Positions 1 to 6,014 of a DNA stretch of 7,017 nucleotides are shown piece by piece. Source of the stretch: an uncultured Bacilli bacterium. Lineage in GTDB: Bacteria; Bacillota_I; Bacilli_A; RF39; UBA660. Position 1 is the first letter of the stretch. The number at the start of each line of letters is the position of its first letter. A program made the position numbers and the translations under genes. Location: positions 1-7,017 of the forward strand of contig CANRMZ010000065.1 in the NCBI GenBank assembly GCA_947631885.1, written 5' to 3'. The notes under the pieces were generated by a model that did no database searches, had not been told where the DNA came from, and saw only the letters and a program-made list of their open reading frames with translations.

Positions 1-1
1 T

Positions 2-463
2 GCTATTTTAGGAAAAATAGCTTTTAAAGATTATGAGATGGTACCTACTAAATCATTTGCCATAAATGAAAATGTTTCTAAATATATGAGTGATAAAAGT
101 ATATATAACTATGATTTAATTATCGTTACAGATCTTTGTATAAAAGAACCTCTTTTAAATGAGATTAATAATGATAAGTTATTAAAAGATAAAGTGATAG
201 TATTAGATCATCATGAAAGTGAAATAACAAGTGGTAATGATAAATACGATTTTGTGAATATTATTGTTTCAGAAAATGGTATTAAACAATCAGGAACAAG
301 TATTTTTTATAAATATTTAATAGATAATCATTATCTTAATAAAACAAGTTTTTTAGATACTTTTGTAGAATGGACAAGATTATACGACGTTTGGGAGTGG
401 CAAGAGAAAAATAATATTAATCCTCGCAAGCTGCATATATTTTGTTTGAAACACAAGGAATAG
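2..463 (+). CDS. DHH phosphoesterase, NrnB-like, N-terminal part (partial, frameshifted)
   Basis: This is the catalytic DHH half of a phosphoesterase related to oligoribonuclease NrnB, a family that degrades short RNA oligonucleotides and related phosphodiesters in the cytoplasm. The frame is open to the first base of the window (AILGKIAFKDYEMVP...), so the true start and the first Asp motif (usually DxDG) lie upstream; the ATG at 38 is internal. Visible motifs are YDLIIVTDLCI (second metal-binding Asp), IVLDHHES (the DHH signature), GTSIFYKYL, and WTRLYDVWEW, which carries the fourth-motif Asp and a Trp-rich end typical of the NrnB branch. After the PRKLHIF segment the frame shifts and stops at TAG 461-463. 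The DHHA1 half continues in the next entry. The family call is firm; the NrnB assignment rather than RecJ or NrnA is from motif memory. Confidence 0.75.
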   Translation, partial: AILGKIAFKDYEMVPTKSFAINENVSKYMSDKSIYNYDLIIVTDLCIKEPLLNEINNDKLLKDKVIVLDHHESEITSGNDKYDFVNIIVSENGIKQSGTSIFYKYLIDNHYLNKTSFLDTFVEWTRLYDVWEWQEKNNINPRKLHIFCLKHKE

Positions 464-891
464 AAAAATATATGCAAACTATAGAGGGCAAACTCGTGCA
501 TGATAAAGAACTTAAATTCTCACAAGATGAAGAAAAAATTTTTGCTGATTTTGAACAAGACTTACATGATACCATAGAAAGATATATTAATAATATTAAA
601 ATAGTTGTTTTAAATATTGATAATGTAATTTATAGGGTGGGATACACACATATTCTTTATAAATATCGTAATGATATTAATGGTGTTATTATGAAAGATA
701 ATAAAATGGATATAGATGCTGTAGGTTTAATCATTGATGATCGTGATTCCGTTTCTTATAGGCAAACTAAAACTAATGTAGATGTTTGCCAAATTGCTAC
801 TTATTTTGGTGGTAGAGGCCATTTCGCAGCCGCGGGTAATCCTAAAGATAGTAAGAAATTTCAAGAACTTTTGGTGAAAGAAAAGCTATAA
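442..891 (+). CDS. DHH phosphoesterase, C-terminal DHHA1 part (out of frame with the N-terminal part)
   Basis: This is the substrate-binding DHHA1 half of the same phosphoesterase. It contains YRVGYTHILYKY, the AVGLIIDDRDSVSYRQTK strand pair, and the signature GGRGHFAAAG (usually GGGGHxxAAG) that binds the substrate phosphate. It lies one frame away from the upstream half. A protein resembling known NrnB-type enzymes is restored if one T is added to, or two are removed from, the run at 440-443. The span given begins at a TTG (442) that lacks a ribosome site. If this half is made separately, ATG 472 is the better start, because AAGGA at 455-459 lies 12 bases upstream. The reading frame is otherwise clean, so the break is either recent, a sequencing error, or a true split. 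Alone, this domain would not be catalytic. There is no clear terminator before the next promoter. Confidence 0.7.
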   Translation: MFETQGIEKYMQTIEGKLVHDKELKFSQDEEKIFADFEQDLHDTIERYINNIKIVVLNIDNVIYRVGYTHILYKYRNDINGVIMKDNKMDIDAVGLIIDDRDSVSYRQTKTNVDVCQIATYFGGRGHFAAAGNPKDSKKFQELLVKEKL

Positions 892-893
892 AT

Positions 894-923
894 TAGACAA
901 ATAATGACAATATATGATATAAT
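894..923 (+). promoter_or_regulatory. Promoter of the thioredoxin-like gene
   Basis: A -35 box TAGACA (894-899, five of six matches to TTGACA), an 18-base spacer and an extended -10 TGATATAAT (915-923, perfect TATAAT) form a strong sigma-A-type promoter. Transcription would begin near 930, only about ten bases before the ATG at 940. An upstream in-frame ATG at 904 falls inside the spacer and so cannot be the start for this transcript. Confidence 0.8.
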
Positions 924-939
924 TAGCAATGGAGGAAAT

Positions 940-1590
940 ATGAAAAGAATAATAACATTAATTATTGCTACACTATGTTTAGTTTTACCACTTAGTGCAA
1001 AAGCTATAAATATTGAAAATTATAATACTTTAAATTTAGCGGAAATTCTTGCTGCTGAGGAAATTGAACCAGCCTTTGACGAATACAAAGAAAACGATAA
1101 ACAAGTCATTATCTATTTATTCCGTGGCCAAGGATGTACTTTTTGCCGAGGATTCTTAGAATATCTTAATAAGATATATGAAGATGAGGGTGATAAATTT
1201 AAAGTAGTTTCTTTTGAAACATGGAAAGATTCAAATAATAATGAACTTTTACATGAGACTGCGGAATTTATGGAAGTACCTAATCTTGAAAAACTTGGTG
1301 TTCCGTTCATCGTAATTGGTGATAAATTTTTCCCTGGCTTTACAGAAGAAGCTTATGGTGACGCTGTTTTAGAAGCTATTAATGAAGAATATGAAAAAGA
1401 TCCGGAAGATCGATATGATGTATTTGAAGAAATGGAAAAAGCTCCTGAAAAGGGTACATCTTCAGTAGGCCTTGGCGGTATAATTCTTATTGATTTAATA
1501 GCAGTTGCAATAGTAATAATATATGACACAATTAGATTTAATAAACTTCAAGATGAAGTAAGACAACTTGCTTCTAAGAAAAATAAATAA
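940..1590 (+). CDS. Exported membrane-anchored thioredoxin-fold protein (CTFC)
   Basis: A 216-residue thiol-disulfide protein predicted to act outside the membrane. Residues 1-22 form a signal peptide (MKR, a hydrophobic core, then SAKA as cleavage site). The thioredoxin-like domain spans about 35-150: IIYLFRGQGCTFC supplies the first strand and the CxxC site (C66, C69), and GVPFIVIG gives the conserved cis-proline (P122). An acidic linker (about 150-170) leads to a transmembrane segment at 177-195, followed by a basic tail that would be cytoplasmic, so the topology is type I. The start at 940 is chosen because GGAGG (931-935) is well placed and because ATG 904 lies within the promoter. An Asp (D185) within the membrane segment is unusual. 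No partner (CcdA, DsbB) is visible. Whether it reduces, oxidises or isomerises disulfides cannot be told from the sequence. The gene is monocistronic, with its own promoter and terminator. Confidence 0.8.
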   Translation: MKRIITLIIATLCLVLPLSAKAINIENYNTLNLAEILAAEEIEPAFDEYKENDKQVIIYLFRGQGCTFCRGFLEYLNKIYEDEGDKFKVVSFETWKDSNNNELLHETAEFMEVPNLEKLGVPFIVIGDKFFPGFTEEAYGDAVLEAINEEYEKDPEDRYDVFEEMEKAPEKGTSSVGLGGIILIDLIAVAIVIIYDTIRFNKLQDEVRQLASKKNK

Positions 1591-1592
1591 TT

Positions 1593-1618
1593 AAAGCTCT
1601 TCTTTATGAAGAGTTTTT
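1593..1618 (+). terminator. Intrinsic terminator after the thioredoxin-like gene
   Basis: Stem AAAGCTCTTC (1593-1602) and GAAGAGTTTT (1608-1617) around loop TTTAT. The core CTCTTC/GAAGAG is perfect and is extended by one G-T and three A-T pairs, running directly into a T tract (1614-1618). It begins two bases after the stop codon. An in-frame ATG at 1606 is inside this hairpin, which argues against it being the start of the following gene. Confidence 0.8.
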
Positions 1619-1644
1619 ATAAGCCTAAAATAGTATGTTATAAT
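1616..1644 (+). promoter_or_regulatory. Promoter of the ABC-F gene
   Basis: An extended -10, TGTTATAAT at 1636-1644, contains a perfect TATAAT. A weak -35, TTTATA (1616-1621, four of six), lies 17 bases upstream and overlaps the T tract of the preceding terminator. Transcription should begin near 1651, leaving about 18 bases of leader. This leaves no room for the leader-peptide attenuators that control some drug-induced ABC-F genes. Confidence 0.7.
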
Positions 1645-1668
1645 AATAGGGCAAAGGAAACAAACAAT

Positions 1669-3528
1669 ATGAAATTAAGAATTCAAAATGGCATGGTCGA
1701 GATAAATGGTAACACTATTTTAGAAAGTGTTAATTTTGAAGTTAATGATAATAATCATATTGCTATTGTTGGCCGCAATGGTAGTGGTAAGACTACTTTA
1801 TTAAAAGCTATTATTGATAATGATTTATTTACGGAAGGGGTTAGAGAAGAGCCTTTTGAGATTACTAAGATAGGTAATTTTAAAATAGGTTATTTAGAAC
1901 AAATAAAGATTAATGATGATTATACTCTATATGATGAGATATCTTCTTCCTATAAGGAAATCATTGCTTTAGAAAATAAAATTAGTGCTTTAGAAAAAGA
2001 CCTTTCGAGTGATAAAAATATTATGGATTACTCTAATGCATTAGACCGTTTTAATGCCTTGGGAGGCTATGCATACAAAAAGAATATTGAACTTATGATT
2101 AATAAGTTTGGTTTTGCAAGTAGTGACAAAGATAAAAAAATAAGAGATTTCTCAGGTGGCGAGAAGATGAAAATTTCTTTTATGAAATTACTTTTATCTG
2201 AGCCTGATTTACTTATTTTAGATGAACCGACAAACCACTTAGATATCTCGGCTATTGAATGGCTTGAAGATTATCTCAAAGGCTATAAAAAGGCTTTTAT
2301 CTTGGTAAGCCATGATAGAATGTTTCTAGATAATGTTGTAGATATTGTCTATGAAATAGAATATGGTGAGACAATTAAATATGTAGGTAATTATACTAAG
2401 TATACTAAGCTTAAAAAAGAAAGATATGATAAATTATTAAAGGATTGTGAATACCAACAAAAAGAAATAAAAAGACTAAAAGATTTATATGAAAGATTTA
2501 GATTTAAACCTACTAAGGCTAAGATGGCTTTATCAAAGCTTAAACAAATCGAGAGAATGACAATTATTGAAAAGCCTAAGAAAGCCGATACCAAAGGCTT
2601 TAAAACTAATTTTACCGATATTCCTAAACCGGGCAAGATTGTTTTAACTATCGATGATTTAGAGTTTGGTTATGATAAGCCTTTAGGCAAAATATCTTTT
2701 GAAATACCTTATGGTAAAAAGATAGGTATCATTGGGCCCAATGGGATAGGTAAATCGACTTTACTTAAAACGATTTGCAATATTATCCCTCCTTTAAAAG
2801 GAAAAATTACTCTAGGATATAATGTTCATACTGCTTATTTTGATCAAAACTTAAGCTTTGCTACTAATGGCACCGTATTAAATGAATTTATTCATAAGTT
2901 TCCGGATTATTTAAATGAGGAAGCTCGCCGAGCTTTAGGAACCTTTTTATTTCAGTCGAATGAAGTAGATAAAGATTTAAGTGTTCTTTCCGGAGGCGAA
3001 AAAGTAAGACTTCTTTTATGTGAAACGTTTTATGCAAGACCTAATCTGATGTTTTTAGATGAACCTACCAATCACCTTGATATTGTTGGTAAAGAAAAAC
3101 TCGAAAATGCTTTAAGAGAGTATCCAGGTTCGGCATTATTTGTTAGTCATGATCGTTACTTTGTTAAACAAATCGCGGATGCCTTAATTGTCTTTGATGA
3201 AAATGGTGTTAAATATTATGATTATGGCTATGAAGATTATCTAAATAGTAAAAGTAAAGAAGTTCTGGTTAAAAATAAAAATGTAAAAGTCCAAAAAGAA
3301 AATAAAACTATTATCACAAATGATAAGCAAAAAGAGATAAAATCTATTTTAAAAGAAATAGATGTGATAAATGAAAAGTTAAAAGATCTTAATAAAAGCT
3401 TATATGAAAAAGAAGTTTATATGGATTACCAAAAAGCTAGTGAGATAAATCTAGAAATCGAAAGACTCAATAATTTACTTAAAGAAAAAGAAAAGATATG
3501 GGAAAATTTAATGAATGAAGACTTATAA
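1669..3528 (+). CDS. ABC-F family ATP-binding protein (ribosome-associated)
   Basis: A 619-residue soluble ABC-F ATPase. Members bind the ribosomal E site, rescue stalled translation or displace antibiotics; they are not transporters, and no membrane segment is present. NBD1 has Walker A GRNGSGKT (35-42), signature SGGEK (162-166), Walker B LLILDE (181-186) and switch His H215. The interdomain linker, the tRNA-contacting element (about 240-325), is basic and contains RFRFKPTKAK. NBD2 has Walker A GPNGIGKS (356-363), signature SGGEK (441-445), MFLDE (461-465) and H494. Both catalytic Glu residues (E186, E465) are present. Residues about 550-615 form a charged C-terminal coiled coil, as in several Firmicute ABC-F groups. 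The start at 1669 is chosen over ATG 1606 because 1606 lies in the upstream terminator and ahead of the promoter; AAAGGA (1653-1658) is the ribosome site. Whether it is a housekeeping or a resistance factor is undetermined. Confidence 0.93.
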   Translation: MKLRIQNGMVEINGNTILESVNFEVNDNNHIAIVGRNGSGKTTLLKAIIDNDLFTEGVREEPFEITKIGNFKIGYLEQIKINDDYTLYDEISSSYKEIIALENKISALEKDLSSDKNIMDYSNALDRFNALGGYAYKKNIELMINKFGFASSDKDKKIRDFSGGEKMKISFMKLLLSEPDLLILDEPTNHLDISAIEWLEDYLKGYKKAFILVSHDRMFLDNVVDIVYEIEYGETIKYVGNYTKYTKLKKERYDKLLKDCEYQQKEIKRLKDLYERFRFKPTKAKMALSKLKQIERMTIIEKPKKADTKGFKTNFTDIPKPGKIVLTIDDLEFGYDKPLGKISFEIPYGKKIGIIGPNGIGKSTLLKTICNIIPPLKGKITLGYNVHTAYFDQNLSFATNGTVLNEFIHKFPDYLNEEARRALGTFLFQSNEVDKDLSVLSGGEKVRLLLCETFYARPNLMFLDEPTNHLDIVGKEKLENALREYPGSALFVSHDRYFVKQIADALIVFDENGVKYYDYGYEDYLNSKSKEVLVKNKNVKVQKENKTIITNDKQKEIKSILKEIDVINEKLKDLNKSLYEKEVYMDYQKASEINLEIERLNNLLKEKEKIWENLMNEDL

Positions 3529-3587
3529 CATAAATTTCATATATCCTTTATAAAAATTTCACATTCATATATTAAACTGAATAATGT

Positions 3588-3617
3588 AAGGAGATGATAG
3601 TTATAAGTAAAAAATAA
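3588..3617 (+). other. Orphan Shine-Dalgarno with a seven-codon frame
   Basis: AAGGAG (3588-3593) is one of the best ribosome sites in the window, but no gene follows. The only ATG nearby (3594) directly abuts it and opens a seven-codon frame (MIVISKK, stop TAA 3615-3617). The spacing is too tight for normal initiation. TATATT at 3568-3573 lies 20 bases before this ATG, the same distance as the -10 to ATG in two other genes here. It could be a gene remnant, a tiny leader frame or the 5' end of a short RNA ending at the terminator at 3654-3689. This is a weak call. Confidence 0.25.
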
Positions 3618-3653
3618 GTACCATTAAACCTAAAATCATAAATGAACATTTTT

Positions 3654-3689
3654 AAACATGAGCGATTCATACACTAGCTCATGTTTTTT
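3654..3689 (+). terminator. Strong intrinsic terminator upstream of the mscS-like gene
   Basis: A perfect 10-bp stem, AAACATGAGC (3654-3663) with GCTCATGTTT (3677-3686), closes a 13-base loop and is followed by T's to 3689. It lies 125 bases past the ABC-F stop, an unusually long 3' tail compared with the terminators at 1593 and 4536, which hug or overlap their stop codons. It may end the ABC-F message, a separate short transcript starting in the gap, or both. The reverse strand has only a short T run, so bidirectional use is doubtful. Confidence 0.85.
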
Positions 3690-3717
3690 GTTAGATTTAT
3701 TACTTTTATAGTATAAT
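3688..3717 (+). promoter_or_regulatory. Promoter of the mscS-like gene
   Basis: TTGTTA (3688-3693, four of six), an 18-base spacer and a perfect TATAAT (3712-3717). The -35 begins at the last bases of the upstream terminator's T tract, so the two signals are packed back to back. The predicted start of transcription, near 3724, leaves about 14 bases of leader with GTGAGG (3724-3729) as the ribosome site. Confidence 0.75.
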
Positions 3718-3737
3718 GTTATTGTGAGGTAAAAATA

Positions 3738-4544
3738 ATGAAGAGATTTAAAGAAGCCTTAGATTTAGTATTTCAAAATAAACTTATTTTAATTGTTATA
3801 ACTATTTTATTTGCCTTTATAGTTTATGAACTTTTAAGGGGATTTATTAATAAGCAATTAAATAAAATTAATAAAAATAAAAAGCTAAAATCTAAAAAGC
3901 ATGCGACTTATCTAAAACTGTTAAAAAGTATTATTAAGTATGTTATTATTATCCTAACTGCTTTAATTGTACTGCAAATATGTGGAATAAATGTTACTTC
4001 TATGGTCGCTGGGCTTGGTATTATTGCTACGCTTATAGGACTTGCTTTACAAGATGCTTTTAAAGATATTATCGCCGGCTTTAATATTATCCTAGATGAT
4101 TATTTTTCGGTAGGAGATTTTGTCGAGGTTGATGGTATTCAAGGTAATATTCTCGAAATTGATTTGAAGTGTACCAAAATAAAAGATATTACTAATGATA
4201 ATGTTTTAGTTATTGGTAATCGTAATATTCTTAAGGCTTTACACATTTCGGATATTGTCGATATAGAGGTGCCAGTACCTTATGAAGAAGATACTTTAAA
4301 AATAGAAAAGATCATTAACAAAATAATTCAAGAAACTAAAGAGAAAGAAAATGTTAAAGATGTTTTATATTTAGGTATCAATCGTTTTGCTGACTCAGCA
4401 ATAGTATATAAGATAAGATTAATAGTTCCTTTGGAGTCAAGATTTGAAGCTAAGCGCAATACTTTAAGAAGAATAAAACTAACACTTGATAAAGAAAAGA
4501 TATCTATTCCTTATATGCAAATTGATGTTCATAATAAGAAGTGA
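3738..4544 (+). CDS. mscS: MscS-family mechanosensitive channel
   Basis: A 268-residue small-conductance mechanosensitive channel; seven copies form a pore in the plasma membrane that opens under tension to release solutes on osmotic downshift. There are three membrane helices: TM1 about 14-36, TM2 about 65-83 and the pore-lining TM3 about 86-118, where Gly/Ala-rich GLGIIATLIGLALQ leads into DAFKDIIAG. The MscS beta domain follows at once, with the hallmark FSVGDFVEVDGIQGNILEI and TKIKD (124-150). The mixed alpha/beta C-terminal domain ends with IPYMQIDVH, the usual family ending. The length is close to that of E. coli MscS (286). A basic loop (residues 39-55, Lys-rich) between TM1 and TM2 fits a cytoplasmic location. 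The stop TGA (4542-4544) is followed in frame by TAA. The family is certain; MscS versus YnaI-like subtype is not resolved. Confidence 0.93.
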   Translation: MKRFKEALDLVFQNKLILIVITILFAFIVYELLRGFINKQLNKINKNKKLKSKKHATYLKLLKSIIKYVIIILTALIVLQICGINVTSMVAGLGIIATLIGLALQDAFKDIIAGFNIILDDYFSVGDFVEVDGIQGNILEIDLKCTKIKDITNDNVLVIGNRNILKALHISDIVDIEVPVPYEEDTLKIEKIINKIIQETKEKENVKDVLYLGINRFADSAIVYKIRLIVPLESRFEAKRNTLRRIKLTLDKEKISIPYMQIDVHNKK

Positions 4545-4561
4545 TAATCCACTTCTTTTTT
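4536..4561 (+). terminator. Intrinsic terminator overlapping the mscS stop codon
   Basis: An 8-bp stem, AAGAAGTG (4536-4543) with CACTTCTT (4550-4557), loop ATAATC, and T's to 4561. The ascending arm encodes the last Lys codons and includes the first two bases of the TGA stop, so coding and termination signals overlap. Ribosomes reaching the stop would cover the hairpin's first arm. Confidence 0.8.
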
Positions 4562-4563
4562 CA

Positions 4564-4569
4564 TATAAT
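4564..4569 (+). promoter_or_regulatory. -10 element of the GH3 gene promoter
   Basis: A perfect TATAAT lies right after the mscS terminator T tract and 14 bases before the ATG at 4584. No convincing -35 is present at 15-18 bases upstream (the region is the terminator hairpin). Transcription from here would begin near 4576, giving an mRNA that is nearly leaderless; the partial ribosome site GGTGAT (4575-4580) would sit at its very 5' end. Confidence 0.55.
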
Positions 4570-4583
4570 TAAATGGTGATTAT

Positions 4584-5933
4584 ATGAGCAAAAATGCTAT
4601 AGAGTTTTATTTAGCTATCATGGGCTTTATCGTAATTGTTATTGTAGGTACTGTTTTACTTCGAAATAAGAGTGATGAAGAAAAAACTTTAAATGCTAGG
4701 GTTCTTAATAGTTCAGATAAATATCTGACCGTAATGGGTGAAGACAATAATATTTATAAACTATTATACTCTGAAGATGATATTAAAATGGGTGATATGT
4801 TAGTTATAAAATATACAGGATTACTAGATGATTTAAATACTTATCAAACCATTGAAGTAATTGATTTAAAAAAACAAGACGATGAAAATGAAGTACTTCT
4901 AGATTATGATGAAAAGGGCATCTTTTCTCAGTATTATTCTTTAGCTAAAACGAAACTAGCTTCACTTAGTTTAGAGGAAAAGATAGGACAACTTCTTTTA
5001 GTAAGATACGATGAAGAAAAAGATTTTAACAATTATAATTTAAGTGGTTTTATTTTCTATAGTAAAGATTTTGAAGGTAAAACTAAAGAGGAAGTCAAAA
5101 AGATGATGGATGATTTACAAAAGAAAAGTAAGATTCCTTTACTTATGGCCGTTGATGAAGAAGGCGGTGAAGTAGTAAGAGTAAGTAGCAATAAAAACTT
5201 AAGAGATGAACCCTTTAAATCATCAAAAGAGTTATATGATGAGGGTGGCTTTCCTAAAATAGAAGAAGATACTAAAGAAAAAAGTAAGCTTTTATCATCA
5301 TTAGGCCTTAATTTAAATTTAGCTCCTGTTGTAGATGTTTCGATAGATGAAGATGATTATATAAATTCTCGGGCTTTTGGCTATGATGAAAAACTAACAA
5401 GTGAGTATGCTAAAACGGTAATAGAAGCATCAAAAAATTTGGGAGTATCTTATACTTTAAAACATTTTCCAACTCAAGCGACCTACAATGATCCTCACAC
5501 TTCAGAGCCTGTTGATAATATAGAACTTGAAGAAATCCAAAATAAATATATCTTACCTTTTAAGGCAGGAATAGATGCTGGAGCTGAAAGTGTGCTTGTA
5601 AGCCATAATATTGTAAATAGTTTAGATGATACTGCCCCAGCTTCCTTATCAGTAGCGGTTCATAATTTGCTTAGAAAAGATTTAGGATTCACCGGTATTA
5701 TTATGACTGATGATATTGCCATGAAAGCTTTAGAGAATGTGGAAAATATCGAAATTAAAGCTTTAATATCAGGTAATAATTTAATTATAACAACGGATTA
5801 TGCTACATCTTTTCAAAATATTAAAACCGCAGTTGAAGATGAAACAATATCTGAAGACTTAATAGATAATTTAGCTTTAAATGTTCTTGCTTGGAAATAT
5901 TATAAAGGCCTTATATTAGACAATATAAAATAA
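4584..5933 (+). CDS. Membrane-anchored GH3 glycoside hydrolase, NagZ-like
   Basis: A 449-residue family 3 hydrolase, most like NagZ-type beta-N-acetylglucosaminidases that trim peptidoglycan fragments. Residues 8-26 form a membrane anchor; 34-97 form a small beta-rich segment I do not recognise; and 126-449 form the GH3 barrel. Hallmarks are AVDEEGGEVVRV (189-200, usually DQEGGRVxR), LAPVVDV (246-252), INSRAFG (260-266), and TDDIAMKAL, where D376 matches the nucleophile. The NagZ Asp-His acid/base dyad appears kept as D303-P-H305. The usual KHFPGHG loop before it reads KHFPTQA (293-299), losing both glycines and the His. This may change substrate or activity. The catalytic domain is probably outside the membrane, by analogy with secreted Firmicute NagZ; flanking charges do not settle the topology. 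The start at 4584 has the weak site GGTGAT. The gene follows mscS by 39 bases and has its own -10. Confidence 0.85.
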   Translation: MSKNAIEFYLAIMGFIVIVIVGTVLLRNKSDEEKTLNARVLNSSDKYLTVMGEDNNIYKLLYSEDDIKMGDMLVIKYTGLLDDLNTYQTIEVIDLKKQDDENEVLLDYDEKGIFSQYYSLAKTKLASLSLEEKIGQLLLVRYDEEKDFNNYNLSGFIFYSKDFEGKTKEEVKKMMDDLQKKSKIPLLMAVDEEGGEVVRVSSNKNLRDEPFKSSKELYDEGGFPKIEEDTKEKSKLLSSLGLNLNLAPVVDVSIDEDDYINSRAFGYDEKLTSEYAKTVIEASKNLGVSYTLKHFPTQATYNDPHTSEPVDNIELEEIQNKYILPFKAGIDAGAESVLVSHNIVNSLDDTAPASLSVAVHNLLRKDLGFTGIIMTDDIAMKALENVENIEIKALISGNNLIITTDYATSFQNIKTAVEDETISEDLIDNLALNVLAWKYYKGLILDNIK

Positions 5934-5959
5934 AATATTAAAAATTATTTTACTACTTC

Positions 5960-5977
5960 ATTAATTTACTAATTAAT
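5960..5977. repeat. AT-only inverted repeat over the trmB -35 region
   Basis: ATTAATT (5960-5966) and AATTAAT (5971-5977) form a 7-bp perfect inverted repeat with a TACT centre. It covers the probable -35 box of the trmB promoter, where an operator could act. In sequence this AT-rich, such repeats also arise by chance, so regulation is only a possibility. Confidence 0.3.
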
Positions 5978-5994
5978 AATATACGTGATATAAT
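5965..5994 (+). promoter_or_regulatory. Promoter of trmB and the following gene
   Basis: TTTACT (5965-5970, four of six), an 18-base spacer and extended -10 TGATATAAT (5986-5994), the same nine bases found at the thioredoxin-like gene. Transcription should start near 6001, close to the AAGGAG ribosome site (6001-6006) that precedes ATG 6015. No convincing GC-containing terminator separates it from the GH3 gene; only an all-A/T pairing (5927-5933 with 5945-5951) exists. Confidence 0.8.
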
Positions 5995-6014
5995 TAACGT
6001 AAGGAGTAGTAAAG

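Noticed and set aside
904..939. Upstream in-frame ATG for the thioredoxin-like gene
   Set aside because: It falls in the promoter spacer and before the predicted transcript start, whereas ATG 940 has GGAGG and a proper signal peptide.
1113..1310. Minus-strand open frame of 65 codons
   Set aside because: It lies antisense within the thioredoxin-like gene, which has clear domain motifs; no ribosome site or recognisable product on the minus strand.
2391..2636. Minus-strand open frame of 81 codons
   Set aside because: It is antisense to the conserved ABC-F linker; its hydrophobic look follows from reading Lys-rich codons backwards.
3642..3677. Eleven-codon frame (MNIFKHERFIH) in the intergenic gap
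   Set aside because: It has no ribosome site and most of it is the terminator hairpin.
3588..3690. Possible riboswitch (fluoride or preQ1-like) before mscS
   Set aside because: GGAGATGATA superficially resembles the fluoride motif start, but the required downstream CCT and pairing elements are absent, and mscS has its own promoter after the terminator.
4542..4547. TGA read as tryptophan (code 4)
   Set aside because: All nine or so Trp codons in the genes are TGG and no TGA occurs inside a gene; only this TGA, next to TAA, would fit.
5927..5951. Terminator after the GH3 gene
   Set aside because: The stem AAAATAA/TTATTTT is entirely A-T with an 11-base loop, too weak to call.
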